Positions 34,499 to 43,821 of a DNA stretch of 64,000 bases are shown one piece after another. Numbering within the stretch: position 1 is the first letter of the stretch; every line of letters begins with the position of its first letter. The translations under genes were made by a program, and so were the position numbers. Source of the stretch: Lacihabitans sp. CCS-44 (GTDB taxonomy: Bacteria > Bacteroidota > Bacteroidia > Cytophagales > Spirosomataceae). Location of the stretch: contig NZ_RJUE01000061.1 of NCBI RefSeq assembly GCF_024343735.1, positions 310,001 through 374,000 of the forward strand, read 5' to 3'. The notes beneath the pieces were generated by a model that had not been told where the DNA came from, made no database searches, and worked only from the letters and a program-made list of their open reading frames with translations.

Positions 34499-36031
34499 AT
34501 GACAGAACAAGAAATTTTGATAATAGATTTTGGGTCGCAATATACCCAGTTAATAGCCCGAAGAGTTAGAGAATTGAATGTATATTGTGAAATTCACCCT
34601 TTTCATAATTTACCAGAAATTACCAATAATATTAAAGGAATAATTCTGTCAGGAAGCCCTTGTTCGGTAAGAGATGAAGACTCACCATCTATATCTATAG
34701 AGAATTGGAGAGGCAAGTTGCCCATTTTGGGTGTTTGTTATGGTGCACAGTTGATGGCTAATAACTTCGGCGGGAGCGTAGAGGCTTCCAATACACGTGA
34801 GTATGGTAGGGCATTTGTTGACGAGTTTGACTCACAAAATGAATTATTCACTGGGGTTTCGAAAAATTCGCAGGTTTGGATGTCGCATGGCGACACCATC
34901 ACAAAACTTCCATTGGGTGCTAAGTTGATAGCATCAACCTCAGCTGTAAAAAATGCAGGTTTTGTATTTGATAACGAAAAAACATTTGGCATTCAGTTTC
35001 ACCCAGAGGTTACCCATTCTGCAGATGGCGTGAAAATACTAGAAAATTTTGTAGTAAAAATATGTGGATGCGACCAAAGTTATACACCAAATTCGTTCGT
35101 TGAAACTTCTGTGGCTGAATTAAAAGAGCAACTGGGAGATGATAAAGTAGTATTGGGACTTTCTGGTGGTGTTGATTCCTCAGTAGCTGCTATGTTGATA
35201 CACAAAGCTATAGGTAAAAATCTTTATTGCATTTTCGTGGACAATGGCTTGTTGAGGAAAAATGAATATCAGCAAGTATTGGAGTCTTACAAAGGATTAG
35301 GTTTGAACGTAATAGGTGTAGATGCTTCACAAAGATTCTATGCTGCCTTAAAAGGTCTGACAGATCCAGAGGCAAAAAGAAAGGCTATTGGCAAAACTTT
35401 TATTGAGGTTTTTGACGATGAGGCACATAAAATTTCAGATGTAAAATGGCTGGGACAAGGAACTATTTATCCTGATATTATAGAGTCGGTTTCAGTAAAA
35501 GGCCCCTCAGTTACCATAAAATCACATCATAATGTAGGAGGTTTACCAGACTATATGAAACTTAAGATTGTTGAGCCTCTTAAAACACTTTTCAAAGATG
35601 GTGTAAGGCTTGTAGGTAAGTCTATGGATATGCCACAGCATATTTTGGGTAGACACCCATTTCCTGGACCTGGCCTTGGTATAAGAATTTTAGGAGAAGT
35701 TACTGCCGAAAAGGTTGAAATTCTTCAAAATGTTGATGATGTATTCATTTCCGGTTTAAAAGAAAAAGAATTGTATGATAGCATTTGGCAAGCAGGGGCT
35801 ATGCTTTTGCCTGTACAAAGTGTGGGGGTGATGGGTGATGAACGAACCTATGAGAGTGTTGTTGCTTTAAGAGCAGTAACTAGTGTGGATGGTATGACAG
35901 CGGACTGGGCTCATTTACCTTATGAATTTTTAGGTGAGGTATCTAATAGTATTATAAATAAAGTAAGAGGTGTAAATAGGGTAGTTTATGATATTAGCTC
36001 AAAACCTCCTGCAACCATTGAATGGGAATAA
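34499..36031 (+). CDS. guaA: GMP synthase (glutamine-hydrolysing)
   Basis: Converts XMP to GMP using glutamine and ATP. Class I glutaminase with Cys80 in GVCYGAQL and the His/Glu pair in FHPEVTHS, then PP-loop ATPase [13 protein letters not shown], and the C-terminal dimerisation domain ([14 protein letters not shown] and [13 protein letters not shown]). 510 residues, family-normal. Convergent with a glycosyltransferase gene across a shared terminator. Confidence 0.97.
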   Translation: MTEQEILIIDFGSQYTQLIARRVRELNVYCEIHPFHNLPEITNNIKGIILSGSPCSVRDEDSPSISIENWRGKLPILGVCYGAQLMANNFGGSVEASNTREYGRAFVDEFDSQNELFTGVSKNSQVWMSHGDTITKLPLGAKLIASTSAVKNAGFVFDNEKTFGIQFHPEVTHSADGVKILENFVVKICGCDQSYTPNSFVETSVAELKEQLGDDKVVLGLSGGVDSSVAAMLIHKAIGKNLYCIFVDNGLLRKNEYQQVLESYKGLGLNVIGVDASQRFYAALKGLTDPEAKRKAIGKTFIEVFDDEAHKISDVKWLGQGTIYPDIIESVSVKGPSVTIKSHHNVGGLPDYMKLKIVEPLKTLFKDGVRLVGKSMDMPQHILGRHPFPGPGLGIRILGEVTAEKVEILQNVDDVFISGLKEKELYDSIWQAGAMLLPVQSVGVMGDERTYESVVALRAVTSVDGMTADWAHLPYEFLGEVSNSIINKVRGVNRVVYDISSKPPATIEWE

Positions 36032-36066
36032 AAAAAAGCCAGACTTAAAAGGTCTGGCTTTTTTTA
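36031..36066. terminator. Bidirectional terminator between guaA and WecA-type gene
   Basis: AGCCAGAC and GTCTGGCT form the stem, flanked by A-run on the left and T-run on the right, so it can terminate both convergent genes. It starts at the last base of the guaA stop. Confidence 0.9.
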
Positions 36067-37248
36067 TCAATTTGGATTAATACTCCTCTCAAATTTCAGT
36101 GAAGGCTTCCTGAGCGACTTTAAACTCTTTTCTGCTTCTTTATTAGATATTTTCTGTTTGTAGAATTTTAACCTTCTAACTTCCAATTGTCTAGCTACTA
36201 AAAGATAGGCTACAAACAATACCAATAAAGATATTGAAAGCTGCGTATTTGTAAAAAAAGTTCTTAAAACATATGTAAAAGTAGTCAATGAGATAGTAGC
36301 AAAATACAGAATAAACGAAGTAGCAATATGTGATAAACCGTTATCAACCATTAAATGATGAAGATGAAGTCTATCTGCTTTAAAAGGCGACTTCCCCTTT
36401 AATATTCGTAAACCAAAAACCCGCAAAGTATCAAAAATTGGAACAGATAATAGTACAATTGCAATAACAGGAGCATTCCTATAAACAGAGTTAGGATTGG
36501 TATTGAATACATTGTGCTGAACAAATTTGATTGAAAGCACTGCAACTACAAACCCAACGATTAAAGAACCAGTATCTCCCATGAATATTTTGTTAGTAGG
36601 AGAAAAGTTGTATCTGAGAAATCCTAATAATGAAGCGGCCATTGAAAAACCCAAACAAGCTAAAGACCATTCATTGTTAAGTGCAAACCAAAGAGCAAAC
36701 CCAGCACTTGCTATCATCGCTATTCCACCAGAAAGACCGTCTACCCCATCTATTAAGTTGAATGAATTAATAAGAGCAACAATCAAAAAAATCGTAAAAA
36801 GGGCACTAACTATGTAGGGAAGTTCATAGACTCCGAATATTCCAAAAAAACTAGTAATTCTTAAATCACTTCCAACAACCACCAAAATGGCAACCAATAC
36901 TTGAGATCCAAGCTTTTTCAATGCGTCCAAAGCAAAAAGATCATCTTTGATTCCAAGAAAAAACAAAATAACCAAGCCTGCGAAAACTTTATGCAACAAA
37001 AAACCTTCATCATTGAAATTCCAAAGCATATACCCAATCAAGGTACTTGCAAATATAGCCACTCCTCCAAAAGTGGGTGTGGGAGTTTCATGAGAACTTC
37101 TCTTAATAGGGTCCACCATTAGTCCCTTTAGGTTACAAATGTTTATTATTACTGGTATTGACCTCCAAGTAATAGCAAATGATAACACCATCGAAATGAC
37201 CAGTTGGTAGGTTTTTTCGATAAACAGATTTTCGAATATAAAATTCAT
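36067..37248 (-). CDS. Glycosyltransferase family 4, WecA/MraY type (393 aa)
   Basis: Ten or more membrane helices. The GT4 signature residues are GGVAIFAST, KDDLFALDALKKL, NSFNLIDGVDGLSGG, FMGDTGSLIVGF and ADRLHLHHLM. These proteins transfer sugar-1-phosphate from a UDP-sugar to undecaprenyl phosphate. The HLHHLM motif favours the WecA-like branch over MraY. Probably starts a surface glycan or O-antigen. Lies next to a WcaF-type acetyltransferase but 106 bases separate them. Confidence 0.92.
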   Translation of the reverse strand: MNFIFENLFIEKTYQLVISMVLSFAITWRSIPVIINICNLKGLMVDPIKRSSHETPTPTFGGVAIFASTLIGYMLWNFNDEGFLLHKVFAGLVILFFLGIKDDLFALDALKKLGSQVLVAILVVVGSDLRITSFFGIFGVYELPYIVSALFTIFLIVALINSFNLIDGVDGLSGGIAMIASAGFALWFALNNEWSLACLGFSMAASLLGFLRYNFSPTNKIFMGDTGSLIVGFVVAVLSIKFVQHNVFNTNPNSVYRNAPVIAIVLLSVPIFDTLRVFGLRILKGKSPFKADRLHLHHLMVDNGLSHIATSFILYFATISLTTFTYVLRTFFTNTQLSISLLVLFVAYLLVARQLEVRRLKFYKQKISNKEAEKSLKSLRKPSLKFERSINPN

Positions 37249-37354
37249 TTTTTATAAAATTTCTTCATCAGAACAAATCAAATATAGTCACAAAAGCAAT
37301 TTCCTTACAAAAAAATAGATGAATATTGCTCTATTTTCTTATTTAAAGGAAAGA

Positions 37355-37906
37355 TTAGTCTAAAATTTTACGCTCTCTAACAAAAATCGCAGGATTTCCA
37401 TGGAAAACTGAGTAAGCGGATAAGTTTTTGGTAGCAACCGATCCCACTGTCAAAACAGCATGATTTTCCAATGTTACTCCAGGACAAACCACCGTCTTTG
37501 CTCCCACCCATGCACCTTTTTCAATAGTGATTTTTCCTGGTTTCAGGTCGAAAGTTTGTTTTGAATAATCATGGTTTCCTGTGAGCAATAATGCTCCTTG
37601 AGAAATACATACATTTTCACAAATCACAACATCGACAAAATTATCAATCCAAACATTTTCACCAATCCAAACATTGTCTTTAATTGTCAAGAACCATGGA
37701 TATTTAATGTTTACGCTTGGTTTAATTGTAACATTATGACCGATATTGGCTCCAAAAAGTCTCAAAATTAGAATTTTAATTTTTAATGGAAATGGTAATG
37801 TGCTGTTGATAAATATGTTACTAATAACATGCCAAAAAAATCTTTTGAGAAAACTTCCTGGTTTGTACCAAGAATTATCAAATTTGCTTAAGTCAACTTC
37901 CTTCAT
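37355..37906 (-). CDS. WcaF-type hexapeptide acetyltransferase (183 aa)
   Basis: Left-handed beta-helix acetyltransferase: LRLFGANIGHNVTIKPSVNI, IKDNVWIGENVWID, VCISQGALLLTGNHDY, KGAWVGAKTVVCPGVTL. The colanic-acid WcaF family shares the opening LSKFDNSWYKPGSFLKRFFW style. Acetylates a sugar during polysaccharide synthesis (family knowledge). Overlaps the Tyr1-like gene by 4 bases; with the GT4 gene it hints at a small glycan locus. Confidence 0.9.
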   Translation of the reverse strand: MKEVDLSKFDNSWYKPGSFLKRFFWHVISNIFINSTLPFPLKIKILILRLFGANIGHNVTIKPSVNIKYPWFLTIKDNVWIGENVWIDNFVDVVICENVCISQGALLLTGNHDYSKQTFDLKPGKITIEKGAWVGAKTVVCPGVTLENHAVLTVGSVATKNLSAYSVFHGNPAIFVRERKILD

Positions 37907-39156
37907 TTATTTATTCTTGAAATTAGTTCGTTGCTTTTTCTTCTTCCCTCTTCCAATCTGGGTGCTAAAAACTTCTTGGTGGCATCAAAATGTTGTTCAT
38001 AAGCCTTTTTGTCACCTAATTCAAGGATGTTTGTCCATTCATGAACTGCCGTGTGAAAAGCCAAATCATCGATTATGTTGGTCTTATCTTTTAAAGCAGT
38101 TTCAATGGTTTCTTCTAACAAATCATCATTCAAAAATAAATACTCGGCCAATCCCACTCTTAACTTAAACGGTGGTGTCTGGCACACAAGGTTCTTGTAA
38201 GGATTTATACCTAATTCGGCCCAGGTGCAAACCATGCTTAATAAACTTAAATGAGAATTTGCTTTGTGATTTTCGCCAGGATTGAGGGTATATTCCTGCA
38301 TAATTTCGTCATTAAGCATCATCTTGGAATCATGCAGCCCAAAAACAGTTTCCTTGGCTTTCAATATTTTATTTCTAAATTTTTGTTTGTTTTCGGATAT
38401 CATCATACCGAAAAGCTCATTTTCAGTAGTCGCAAACTTTCTCACATCTTTAATGGCATAAGGATTGTGAAATGCTAAACCCGAATAAACATGTGATTTG
38501 TATGAAAAGATTCTCAAAGTGAGCAGAATCTTCATATTGTCGATACCGTTAATAGTATTTTTATCTTCCCAAGGAAAAGATTTTCTGTGCATAAATGCTG
38601 TACCTATGCTCTCAAATCCAACATGCGTAATAACTTGAATATCAGCCATCATTTTGTCATGGGCATGAAAGTCATCTAGAACTTCGACTTTTGCTCCTGT
38701 TTGAGAAAAGAGTTCTTGTGATAACGCAAACGCTTCATTTGAGGCTCTGTGCTGAAAAATGGCAATTGTCTGTCCTTTGGGATTGATGGCTGGCCCAAAC
38801 AATGCATGAGAGCCCACAATTTGCGTATCTTTTGGTAAATATTTTTCAAAAGCGGCAATTTCAGGAGCTTTTACGGAGGTTTGACCTGTTACTATTGCAC
38901 CGTATTTTGTGGATGGACCAGCAAATTTTACTACCTCTGCAATGTTTTCTGCCTCTACACAATACATAATAAAATCACAGATTCTAGAAACCGAAACTGC
39001 GTCGTGAAGAACTTTTATATTGGTATCAGAAAGTTCTTTTACCAAGTCGTCATATTTATTGGGTAGGTCACAGCCGTATACTTCCATGGAAAGGGAATCC
39101 CAAGTTTTGGCAAAAAGCTTGCCCATATCACCCAAACCAATAATCCCGATTTTCAT
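37903..39156 (-). CDS. Prephenate dehydrogenase, Tyr1-like (417 aa)
   Basis: N-terminal Rossmann NAD(P) motif GIIGLGDMG, then CVEAENIAEVVKF, GQTSVKAPEIAAFEKYLPKD, VGSHALFGPAINPKGQ, MMADIQVITHVGFESIG, and SGLAFHNPYA with TTENELFGMM. This series closely follows fungal TYR1-type prephenate dehydrogenase as I remember it, more than bacterial TyrA. The family oxidatively decarboxylates prephenate to 4-hydroxyphenylpyruvate for tyrosine. The 417-residue length is near the fungal form. Physical coupling to a sugar acetyltransferase gene is odd. Confidence 0.85.
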   Translation of the reverse strand: MKIGIIGLGDMGKLFAKTWDSLSMEVYGCDLPNKYDDLVKELSDTNIKVLHDAVSVSRICDFIMYCVEAENIAEVVKFAGPSTKYGAIVTGQTSVKAPEIAAFEKYLPKDTQIVGSHALFGPAINPKGQTIAIFQHRASNEAFALSQELFSQTGAKVEVLDDFHAHDKMMADIQVITHVGFESIGTAFMHRKSFPWEDKNTINGIDNMKILLTLRIFSYKSHVYSGLAFHNPYAIKDVRKFATTENELFGMMISENKQKFRNKILKAKETVFGLHDSKMMLNDEIMQEYTLNPGENHKANSHLSLLSMVCTWAELGINPYKNLVCQTPPFKLRVGLAEYLFLNDDLLEETIETALKDKTNIIDDLAFHTAVHEWTNILELGDKKAYEQHFDATKKFLAPRLEEGRRKSNELISRINK

Positions 39157-39200
39157 TAAAACAGCGAATTTTTACAAATTTAGGATAAAAGTACGGTTAT

Positions 39201-39232
39201 AAAAAAGGGTTTGGCGTAAAACACCAAACCCT
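39201..39232 (-). terminator. Terminator of the amidohydrolase pair
   Basis: AGGGTTTGG / CCAAACCCT stem; on the minus strand followed by a run of six T. It lies 25 bases past the stop at 39257. Confidence 0.85.
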
Positions 39233-39256
39233 CAACATGAAAGAGAAACTTAATTA

Positions 39257-40555
39257 TTACTTTATTCCATACTTCGAATTATACTTTTCCGCCAATCTTT
39301 TTTGCTTATCGTCAAGCGAAACTTCAGCCCCTCTTATAAATGCCTGGGTCACTTTGGCAGTTCTCATGTCCAAAATATCACCTTCAGAAATAATAAAAGT
39401 AGCATGTTTACCAATTTCAAGTGTTCCTACTTCTTTGTCAATTCCGAGTATTTTGGCATTGTTTAAAGTGATCATAGACAAGGCTTGAGCTTTGGTTAGG
39501 CCATGACCTACTGCATTTCCCGCAACAAAAGGCAAATTCCTTGTTCTCCAATAAGAATCATTGTAATGCATACCAACTAATATGCCTTTGCTGAACAATT
39601 TGAAAGGAAGTTTATATGCTTCCCATACGTCAGCATCAGTTTTGGCGGGTAATCTATGGGTACTAGGAATGATGATTGGTACATTGTTTTCCTTCAGAGC
39701 ATTTATGGCTGTTTCAGAATAAACTGCACCTACTATTACTGGTAACTTTATTTGATTTGCTAAACAAAACGAGATGGCATCAAGTGCCTCTTTGTCATTT
39801 CCGATTTGAATGTATAACCTATCGTTTCCTTTCAATACGCCATTCATTGCTGAAAGTTTCAGATTGTCATATAAATTATTTTCTGAGGCCATTAACTTGG
39901 CTTGAGCAAAAAACTTATTCAGTTCGTCAATGGTTGTTTGATAATTTTCATTTTTCTTGGACTCTCTTGTGCCAGTAGCAAAATCAAACGAATTGGTCAT
40001 TTTCGACGGCCAATTTAACCAAACGCCATCATCTGCTTTCAAAAGAGCGTCTTCCCAGTTCCATCCATCTAGATACATTACAGAGGATCTACCTGAAATC
40101 AAGCCACCTTCAGGTGTTGCTTGTGTGATTAAAACACCGTTACTTCTTACTGTTGGAATTACCTCAGAATCCGTATTGTAAGCTATCAAAGCTCTCACAT
40201 TAGAGTTTAACTGCCCCACTTCCTGAAAATCAGAAGTGGTTCTTACGGCTTCTATTTCGGTTAAACCAAGAGAATTCACCGGAGAGATGATGCCAGGATA
40301 AATGTGTTTCCCTCCAACATTCACTTTCTTGGCAGACGCATAACTTGCTGAAAGGTCTCCCTCAGCCACTGCCGTTATCTTACCATTTTCGATAACCAAC
40401 GAACCGTTGTTTATTTCTTTGCCATTTCCAACATAGATTTTGGCATTACTAAAAACTGTAACGCCCGCCACAGATTTGCCAGCGGCTGGGTTTTGAGCCA
40501 TTACGCACTGACTAATCAAAATGAAATGTATTGCTATGATTATTTTTTTCATCAT
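39257..40555 (-). CDS. Secreted amidohydrolase-family protein lacking the HxH metal motif (432 aa)
   Basis: Signal peptide (residues 1-20, ending CVMAQ). An amidohydrolase beta-sandwich and TIM-barrel layout is visible: FSNAKIYVGNGKEINNGSLV, ENGKITAV, then GKHIYPGIISPVNSLGL. There, in active members, PG-x-IDxHxH provides metal ligands; here both His are absent. The C-terminal LSMITLNNAKILGID and GTLEIGKHATFIIS are intact. So it keeps the fold but probably not the classical hydrolase activity. Two bases downstream of the large paralogue gene. Confidence 0.88.
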   Translation of the reverse strand: MMKKIIIAIHFILISQCVMAQNPAAGKSVAGVTVFSNAKIYVGNGKEINNGSLVIENGKITAVAEGDLSASYASAKKVNVGGKHIYPGIISPVNSLGLTEIEAVRTTSDFQEVGQLNSNVRALIAYNTDSEVIPTVRSNGVLITQATPEGGLISGRSSVMYLDGWNWEDALLKADDGVWLNWPSKMTNSFDFATGTRESKKNENYQTTIDELNKFFAQAKLMASENNLYDNLKLSAMNGVLKGNDRLYIQIGNDKEALDAISFCLANQIKLPVIVGAVYSETAINALKENNVPIIIPSTHRLPAKTDADVWEAYKLPFKLFSKGILVGMHYNDSYWRTRNLPFVAGNAVGHGLTKAQALSMITLNNAKILGIDKEVGTLEIGKHATFIISEGDILDMRTAKVTQAFIRGAEVSLDDKQKRLAEKYNSKYGIK

Positions 40556-40557
40556 TC

Positions 40558-43500
40558 TTAGTTTTGATTGTTCATTTTTTCTAAATATTCATCCAAATTT
40601 TCAACCGATACTCCATCATATTCTAAAATGGCATCGCAATGTATGTCTGATGGTCTTGTTCTGGTTGTAGGTCTAACTGTTGGAGTTCCTTTGCTCTTCT
40701 CGAGTAAAAGTTTCTGAATAATTCTGTTTTTCTCAGTTTCTACACTTTTGAATTTAGACGATTCATTTTCAAGATCGAAATAGATAGTACCGTCGATAAT
40801 GGTCTTCTCTGGCTTGGCATATACCGAAAGTGGGTTGTCAGTCCAGAGAACCAAATCCGCATCTTTACCTTTTTTGATCGAACCAAGTCTGTCGTCTAAG
40901 TGAAGCATTTTGGCTGGATTGAGTGTAACTGTTTTCCAAGCTTGTTCTTCTGTTAAACCACCATACAAGATGGTTTTAGCAGCTTCTTGGTTCAGTCTTC
41001 TTGCCATTTCAGCATCATCAGAGTTTATGGCCGTGTTTACACCAACCTTTGTCATAATGGCAGCATTGTAAGGAATTGCTTCTTTCACTTCCATTTTATA
41101 TGCCCACCAGTCTGAGAAAGTCGAGGCATTGATATTTCTTGCCTTCATTTTGTCGGCAACTTTGTATCCTTCCAAAATGTGTGTCAAAGTATTCACTTTA
41201 AAACCTAAAGAGTCAGCCAATTTCATTAACATGTTGATTTCTGACTGTACATAAGAGTGACAAGTGATGTTTCTTTTGCCATCGAGGATTTCAACCAAAG
41301 CATCTAATTCTAGGTCTCTTCTTGGTGCAATAAGACCAGTTTTTACCTTCTGATTGTTATAGTTTGTCCATTCTTTCTTGTAGGCAATGGCTCGTGTAAA
41401 TGCGTCATTAAAAACTTGTTCCACACCCATTCTTGTACTAGGGTAGCGATTGGGAGCCTGAGGAGCATTTCCTCTTTTAACGTTTTCTCCCAAAGCAAAC
41501 TTGATGAATTTAGGAGAGTTCGGAATAATTAGATTTTCAGCCGTTTCACCCCATTTAAGTTTAATGATGGCTGATTGTCCACCAATACAGTCAGCAGAAC
41601 CATGCAAAAGTTGAGATGTCGTAACACCTCCAGCTAACTGTCGGTAAATATTTATATCCTCAGAGTTAACTACGTCTTCTTGTCTTACTTCTGATGAAAC
41701 CGTTTCTACTTCGTTGATTGAGAATAGAGCTATATGACTGTGTTCATCGATAATTCCGTTAGTAAGGTGCTTTCCTGTTCCATCTACCACTTTGGCTCCT
41801 GGTGCAGATAGGTTTTTACCAACAGTTTCTATTTTACCATTTTTTACCAAAACATCACCTGTGATGTTTCCGTCGCTTTCGTTGGTCCAGATAGTTGCAT
41901 TTTTAATCAATAAATCTTGCTTTGCAGGAATTGAAGGATTACCGAATGCTACAAAAGGATAAACCAAGTCTCCTACTTTAGGCAATTCCGCTTTTTTTGT
42001 AGTATCCGTTTTAGCTTTTTCAGCGGTTGCTTCCTCTAACGTTGCTGACCATATAAAAGTTTGTCCATTAGGATCTTTACCTTCTCCGGATATCTTTTTA
42101 TCAGCTATAAAGCCAGAAAGTCTGTAAGAACCAGCTTCTTTTTTCTTGTAACTTATGGTTAGGAAATTTCTATCTCTTACTGTGGTAGCTTTAATTTTGG
42201 TAGTATCATTTTCGAAAAACTCAAGTGCTGGTTTATCGTTTTCACCGGTTATTTCCAATTTGGTAAAACCTGGAATGTTGACTTTGTATTTGCCATTTAT
42301 TGCCGAAAGGCTTAAATCTGTGATAACAAACTTTTGACCTTGTACCCAGTTTTCTAATAATTTGGCTTTTGCATCAAAAATATCCTCGTTAGAAATCAAG
42401 AAATTGGCAATAAGACCAGTTTTTATCGATCCAACTAAGTTATCAATTTTGAAGGCTTTAGCAGGTTGATTGGTGAGTGCATCTAATGCAGCACCTTTGT
42501 CTAAACCATGTGCAACAGCCTTTTGCAAATTTCCAAAAAAATGTGATTTGTCTACAAGATCAGAGGATGTAATAGAGAAGCTGATTTGATTCGAAGCCAA
42601 TTTCCCTAAATTGGTAGGTGCCAATTCCCAATGCTTAAGATCAGTTAATGAAACAGATTCAGCATCAAGAGGATCTTCAACATCCAAAGCTTTAGGGAAA
42701 TTAATAGGTGCAATGATATGCGTATTGAGTTTTTTAATTTCATCAATTCTTTGATAATCGTCTCCACCAGATTTTAGAATATATTTCTGACCGAACTCTT
42801 TACCAATTTTATCGGCTCTAAGGGCGTCCAGAATGCTTTTTCCATGAAAAACAGCTGGTAAAGTCATGCTGCCTGACAAAGCTTCTAAAGATAGGTTTCT
42901 TTCCGAACTACTTCCGCCGTTTTTAAGCCAAGTGGCATCGTAATATGCCTGACGTAGTAAAGCAACAGAACCCATAAGTGAAACGGGGTAGGTCTGTGTG
43001 CTCGAACCTTTTTCAAAAGAAAAATGGGCTGAAACGTCAGATTTTAGCAATACTTCGTTTTCTTTTCCATTGGCCAATGAAACCAAAGCAGAGTTTCCAC
43101 GAGCTATGCCGTCTTTTGAATGAGAAACAACAGCTCCAAAACCAATTTTTCTTAAATCTTCTGCTCCTTTTGGATTTGCTTTGAAAATTTCGGCTGCCTT
43201 TGTTTCTGGTTTAATCGCCTGATTCCAGTAGTAAGCACCATCTTTTTGTGAATTGAATTGCGTTTCATAGAAATTTCCACCTCTAGTTCTTTTGATTTCG
43301 GGCATTCCGTAGTCTGAATAAACGTCTACGAAGCCAGGATAAATGTGTTTTCCAGCTAAATCATAAACCTGAGCGGATTTTGGAAATTCGAAATCTTTAC
43401 CAACTTTCTCTATCCTATCACCTTTGATAAGTAGCCAACCGTTAGAAATGGTGGTTTTGCCGTCAACATGTATAGTGGCATTTTTAAACAAACTGTATTC

Positions 43501-43602
43501 TGGGCGTTTGTCTCTCACCCCGTTTTCATGGAAAGTTGGCTGTGCATATGCTGCCAATCCCAGACCAAATAGATTTAATAAAAAGAGAAATAGTCTTTTC
43601 AT
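40558..43602 (-). CDS. Large secreted double amidohydrolase (1014 aa)
   Basis: Signal peptide (1-20). Two amidohydrolase copies: the first (about 25-430) has GKHIYPGFVDVYSDYG, lacking the HxH; the second (about 560-960) has NGIIDEHSHIALF with an intact HxH, plus CHSYVQSEINML, LTHILEGYKV and AINSDDAEMARR, which supply the remaining ligands. Between them is a beta-rich module of about 120 residues with LEITGENDKPALEFF. Probably a periplasmic imidazolonepropionase/dipeptidase-like hydrolase whose first half is structural. Substrate unknown. Leads the two-gene operon. Confidence 0.9.
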   Translation of the reverse strand: MKRLFLFLLNLFGLGLAAYAQPTFHENGVRDKRPEYSLFKNATIHVDGKTTISNGWLLIKGDRIEKVGKDFEFPKSAQVYDLAGKHIYPGFVDVYSDYGMPEIKRTRGGNFYETQFNSQKDGAYYWNQAIKPETKAAEIFKANPKGAEDLRKIGFGAVVSHSKDGIARGNSALVSLANGKENEVLLKSDVSAHFSFEKGSSTQTYPVSLMGSVALLRQAYYDATWLKNGGSSSERNLSLEALSGSMTLPAVFHGKSILDALRADKIGKEFGQKYILKSGGDDYQRIDEIKKLNTHIIAPINFPKALDVEDPLDAESVSLTDLKHWELAPTNLGKLASNQISFSITSSDLVDKSHFFGNLQKAVAHGLDKGAALDALTNQPAKAFKIDNLVGSIKTGLIANFLISNEDIFDAKAKLLENWVQGQKFVITDLSLSAINGKYKVNIPGFTKLEITGENDKPALEFFENDTTKIKATTVRDRNFLTISYKKKEAGSYRLSGFIADKKISGEGKDPNGQTFIWSATLEEATAEKAKTDTTKKAELPKVGDLVYPFVAFGNPSIPAKQDLLIKNATIWTNESDGNITGDVLVKNGKIETVGKNLSAPGAKVVDGTGKHLTNGIIDEHSHIALFSINEVETVSSEVRQEDVVNSEDINIYRQLAGGVTTSQLLHGSADCIGGQSAIIKLKWGETAENLIIPNSPKFIKFALGENVKRGNAPQAPNRYPSTRMGVEQVFNDAFTRAIAYKKEWTNYNNQKVKTGLIAPRRDLELDALVEILDGKRNITCHSYVQSEINMLMKLADSLGFKVNTLTHILEGYKVADKMKARNINASTFSDWWAYKMEVKEAIPYNAAIMTKVGVNTAINSDDAEMARRLNQEAAKTILYGGLTEEQAWKTVTLNPAKMLHLDDRLGSIKKGKDADLVLWTDNPLSVYAKPEKTIIDGTIYFDLENESSKFKSVETEKNRIIQKLLLEKSKGTPTVRPTTRTRPSDIHCDAILEYDGVSVENLDEYLEKMNNQN

Positions 43603-43760
43603 AAAGATTAGTTTAAATGATGATTAATAATTGTTAAAGATAATATAATCGCAGTTTTGTTTTTTGAAATTGGTGTTTTTTTGCTGGTTTTATAGACTAA
43701 AGTGTGAATTTTGTTGATTTAGTGGAAATAGTTTTTTTCGTTGAAAATTGAATAAAATAT

Positions 43761-43794
43761 AAATGTCCCATTGGAAGATTCCAATGAGACATTT
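43761..43794 (-). terminator. Terminator of the propeller/blue-copper gene
   Basis: AAATGTC-x-CATTGGA / TCCAATG-x-GACATTT stem with one internal mismatch, 27 bases past the stop at 43822. The T-tail on the minus strand is weak (TATATTTT). Confidence 0.75.
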
Positions 43795-43821
43795 ATTCTT
43801 AAGTATAAGTATTAGCTTAAA

